Shown: one piece after another, positions 61,926-64,000 of the stretch | Layout: the number at the start of each line of letters is the position of its first letter | Position numbering within the stretch: the first letter of the stretch is position 1 | Assembly: GCF_016464705.1 (NCBI RefSeq) | Contig: NZ_JAEHOB010000021.1 | Span: forward strand, 1-64,000 | Direction: 5' to 3' | DNA length: 64,000 bases | Source: Qaidamihabitans albus | GTDB taxonomy: Bacteria; Actinomycetota; Actinomycetes; Mycobacteriales; Pseudonocardiaceae | Translations under genes and position numbers: made by a program | Notes under the pieces: generated by a model | Told to the model about the DNA's origin: nothing | Seen by the model: the letters and a program-made list of their open reading frames with translations, nothing else | Databases searched by the model: none

Positions 61926-62067
61926 TCCCAACTCGCGTTTCCTGCTCCGGCGAGTCTACGTGGGCGGCAGAGCCACCCGATCGGGTGCGGTACCGTCCAT
62001 CCGCCGAGGTGCGGGGCGAGTCGGCCCGGCCGGCGGTTGTACAGGCTGCCGTTCTGGCGCTACCTGC

Positions 62068-62259
62068 TCACCTACCGCGCAGGCTGAGGGCGCCCGATGG
62101 GCACAGCTCGACCGCCTCCTCGACGGCGTCCGCCACCTCCGGCGGCGGCGAGTCGGTCCGCAGCACCACCAGACCGTCGTCACTCTGGTCGAACACCTCG
62201 GGCGCGGTGACGGCACACATCCCCGCGCCGATGCAGACGTCACGGTCGGCTTCGATCAT
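62068..62259 (-). CDS. [3Fe-4S]-type ferredoxin
   Basis: 63 residues with CIGAGMC (Cys-x5-Cys) near the N-terminus and a third cysteine in LCPSGAL, the three-cysteine pattern of ferredoxins that serve cytochrome P450s in actinobacteria. Gly-Ala-Gly-Met replaces the residue that would be the fourth ligand. No P450 gene is adjacent. AAGGAG lies 6 nt before the ATG at 62259, which I prefer over the ATG and GTG just upstream. Confidence 0.88.
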   Translation of the reverse strand: MIEADRDVCIGAGMCAVTAPEVFDQSDDGLVVLRTDSPPPEVADAVEEAVELCPSGALSLRGR

Positions 62260-62307
62260 CATCACTCCTTACCCGAGACTGCAGGCTCGTACACACCGTA
62301 GGCACAC

Positions 62308-62331
62308 GTCCCCCGATGTGGCATCGGGGAC
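62308..62331. terminator. Hairpin between the coiled-coil gene and ferredoxin
   Basis: CCCCGATG-TGG-CATCGGGG, a perfect 8-bp stem with a 3-nt loop, extended by 2 bp past a bulge. It lies 19 bp beyond the end of the upstream gene on the minus strand and 50 bp before the ferredoxin start. ATGTGGCAT is shared with the hairpin at 14469-14512. Confidence 0.5.
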
Positions 62332-62349
62332 AGGCGTACGCACGAGCGC

Positions 62350-63018
62350 TCAGGGGCCGCCGTGTTCCGCGTGCGGCTCGCCGAGGAAGACGTGGACATG
62401 GCCCAGCCCGGCCGCGATACCGGCCACGTCTAGCTGGTTCGCCGCCACCGACCACGCGGCCACGGCGTCCTCCCGGAGCTCACCGGCCAGCCCGCGCAAA
62501 CGTTCGCGCAGCTCCCCGGACGCCTCCAGCGAGGCGGCGTAGGTGTCCACCGCGCGGCCGAGCGCGGTCACCGCACCGGCGAGGCCGGCCCTGGCCAGGT
62601 TGACCTCCGTGCCACCCGAGGGCCGCTCGCGCAGCGGCTCGGCAGCGGCCTGGACCGCCCGCCGCCACGCCGCGACGTCCGCCGCCGTGCCTGCGGCCTC
62701 CCCGGCGACCGCCTCCTCCAGCTCCGCGAGCACCGGGACGACCTCCGCCCGCACCTGCTCCGCGGTCGTGACGAGCTCCCGCGTCAGGCCGGCGTCGCGC
62801 TCCCGCTCCTGCCCGCGCAACTCGGCCACCCGTTCCTCGACGGGGTCTCCCCCGCCGAGGACGCCCGGCAGCAGCAGCACCGCGAGCACACCGGCCAGCA
62901 GCGCCGCCGCGACCGCCAGCAGGGGCCGGAGCCGGCGCCGCAACGGGTTGACCCGCTGCGGCGCCGGCCGGTGCGGGGAACGGCCCGGCATCCGCCCCCG
63001 CGTCTTCGCCGGTCCCAT
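62350..63018 (-). CDS. Membrane-anchored coiled-coil protein of unknown function
   Basis: 222 residues: a basic N-terminus, one membrane helix (PLLAVAAALLAGVLAVLLLP), then about 150 residues of Ala/Glu/Arg-rich helix likely to form a coiled coil outside the membrane. I recognise no domain. The ATG overlaps the stop of the next gene upstream (TGATG), which couples it to the secreted multidomain protein. An ATG at 63030 would also be in frame. Confidence 0.65.
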   Translation of the reverse strand: MGPAKTRGRMPGRSPHRPAPQRVNPLRRRLRPLLAVAAALLAGVLAVLLLPGVLGGGDPVEERVAELRGQERERDAGLTRELVTTAEQVRAEVVPVLAELEEAVAGEAAGTAADVAAWRRAVQAAAEPLRERPSGGTEVNLARAGLAGAVTALGRAVDTYAASLEASGELRERLRGLAGELREDAVAAWSVAANQLDVAGIAAGLGHVHVFLGEPHAEHGGP

Positions 63019-64000
63019 CAGCCGCGCCACTGCTCCATCAGTGCCTCGGCATCCCGGACCAGCACTGCCTTGACCTGCTCGTCCGCCACCCGGCGCTCGG
63101 CGACCGCGGCGAACACCCGCATCGCCTGCCAGGCTCCGTGGTCGGCGCTCCGCTCGCGCAGCAGTTCGGCGGTGCCGAGCGAGGCGTTCAGCTGGATCGC
63201 CGTCGGCCGGTCGATCCGCCCCTCGGCGGTGAACCGATCGAGGAGTGCACGCAGGTCCTGGATCGAGGTCGTCACCGTGAAGGTGACGGCCCGCTCGGTG
63301 CCGTTGCCCGCGGCGTCGGTCGCGGTCACGACCAGTTCGTGCGTACCCAGCTCGAGGGTGTGCAGTGCCAGCACGGTCCCTTCGGCGACCGGCTGCCCGT
63401 CGAGCGTGGCGGTGGCGGAACCGGGCCCGGAGGTGGCATCCGCCACCTCCCAGCCCACGGTGAGATCCGCCGAGTCGCCGTAGGACCGGCCGGCCTCCAC
63501 CCCGGACACGGTGAGCTCCGGCGCGGTCGCGTCGAGCCGGACGGCGCTGGAGCCGGCCTGCTCGACGTTGCCCGCCTCGTCGGTGGAGCGGTACTCCACG
63601 ACATGCTCACCGTCCTCGCTCAGCGGGAACGGCCCGGCGTACGGCAGCCACTCGCCGCCATCGATCCGGTACTCGGTCGACGCCACACCCGATCCGTCGC
63701 CGTCATCGGCAGCCAGCGTCAGCACCGGCGCGGTGCGGTACCAGCCGTCCGCCCCGTCCGGCTCCGCCGGAGCCAGGCTCGCCTCCGTCACCGGTGCCTG
63801 CTCGTCAGCCTGACCGGCCGAGAGACGGAACCAGTCGAAGCCGACGGTCACGGGGCCCTCGGTCTGCTGCGGGCCGATCGCCATCAGGCCGACCCCTGGA
63901 TCGGGCACCGCGTTGGTCACGGGATCCCCGACCGAGGTCCACTCCTCGCCGTCGTGGCTGACCCAGCCGGCATAGGTGTCGCCGGTCTTGGCCAGGCGGA
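63018..64000 (-). CDS. Secreted multidomain protein, 5' end outside the window
   Basis: An open frame that runs off the window end; about 326 residues are visible and the start is missing. The first visible part (DTYAGWVSHDGEEWTSVGDP) resembles a DUF1349 / concanavalin-like carbohydrate-binding domain. Next comes a beta-sandwich of the chitobiase/OmpL47 type (YRIDGGEWLPYAGPFPLSED, then VEYRSTDEAGN), a second Ig-like repeat (LVVTATDAAGNGTERAVTF) and a C-terminal helical FIVAR-like segment. This combination is common in ThuA-type and glucose-dehydrogenase-type secreted actinobacterial proteins. The GTG at 63920 is internal. Confidence 0.75.
   Translation of the reverse strand, partial: RLAKTGDTYAGWVSHDGEEWTSVGDPVTNAVPDPGVGLMAIGPQQTEGPVTVGFDWFRLSAGQADEQAPVTEASLAPAEPDGADGWYRTAPVLTLAADDGDGSGVASTEYRIDGGEWLPYAGPFPLSEDGEHVVEYRSTDEAGNVEQAGSSAVRLDATAPELTVSGVEAGRSYGDSADLTVGWEVADATSGPGSATATLDGQPVAEGTVLALHTLELGTHELVVTATDAAGNGTERAVTFTVTTSIQDLRALLDRFTAEGRIDRPTAIQLNASLGTAELLRERSADHGAWQAMRVFAAVAERRVADEQVKAVLVRDAEALMEQWRG

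Overview
The window is very GC-rich with high GC at third codon positions, GTG starts are common, and many neighbouring genes overlap by 4 nt. The gene content points to an actinobacterium: an F420-type split-barrel protein, an EspC/WXG-like type VII secretion module, RNase E with long disordered arms, a mycobacterial-type gpgP/octT pair and leader-peptide control of sulfur genes. The order hemW ... sirA-cysH ... lepA ... rpsT, holA, comEC, comEA, degV, octT, gpgP, rsfS, nadD ... proB, obg, rpmA, rplU, rne ... ndk, DUF4233, folC follows the Mycobacterium tuberculosis Rv2388c-Rv2447c neighbourhood as I remember it. The dispersed palindromes resemble ones I associate with Amycolatopsis and relatives, so Pseudonocardiaceae is the best guess. 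It looks like ordinary chromosome; I see no IS element, prophage, CRISPR array or tRNA/rRNA gene.

Layout. 0-8.6 kb: a Baeyer-Villiger-type monooxygenase divergent from a TetR regulator and a saccharopine-dehydrogenase-like reductase; hemW; then a cstA / CC-tailed small protein / ArsA-type ATPase operon and an unknown gene. 8.6-14.5 kb: assimilatory sulfate reduction (leader peptide, sirA, zinc ribbon, cysH, cysD, cysN, sirohydrochlorin chelatase), which makes sulfide and the siroheme its reductase needs. 14.5-22.9 kb: single metabolic genes, an RNase Sa-like toxin with barstar, and lepA. 22.9-26.4 kb: a type VII secretion-associated cassette. 26.6-46 kb: the conserved housekeeping block (rpsT, holA, SAM riboswitch-thrC, comEC/comEA, degV, octT, gpgP, rsfS, nadD, recQ, proB, obg, rpmA, rplU, rne). 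46-57.8 kb: an accessory stretch between rne and ndk (subtilase, ABC exporter, GlxA regulator with an MFS gene, a GntR/NanT/NanA-like sialic-acid set, a secreted peptidase). 57.9-64 kb: ndk, phoD, DUF4233, folC, ferredoxin, an anchored coiled-coil protein and a 5'-truncated secreted multidomain protein.

The most distinctive non-coding signal is a family of six ~44-bp nested palindromes. Five sit between convergent genes, and they often supply the stop codons of those genes. Every convergent junction in the window with more than 10 nt of spacer carries either this palindrome or, in one case, a 21-bp tandem repeat. Other structured elements are a SAM-I-type riboswitch before thrC, a Cys leader peptide before sirA, hairpin terminators after rpsT and rpmA, an operator between the nan genes and their regulator, and two further hairpin types.
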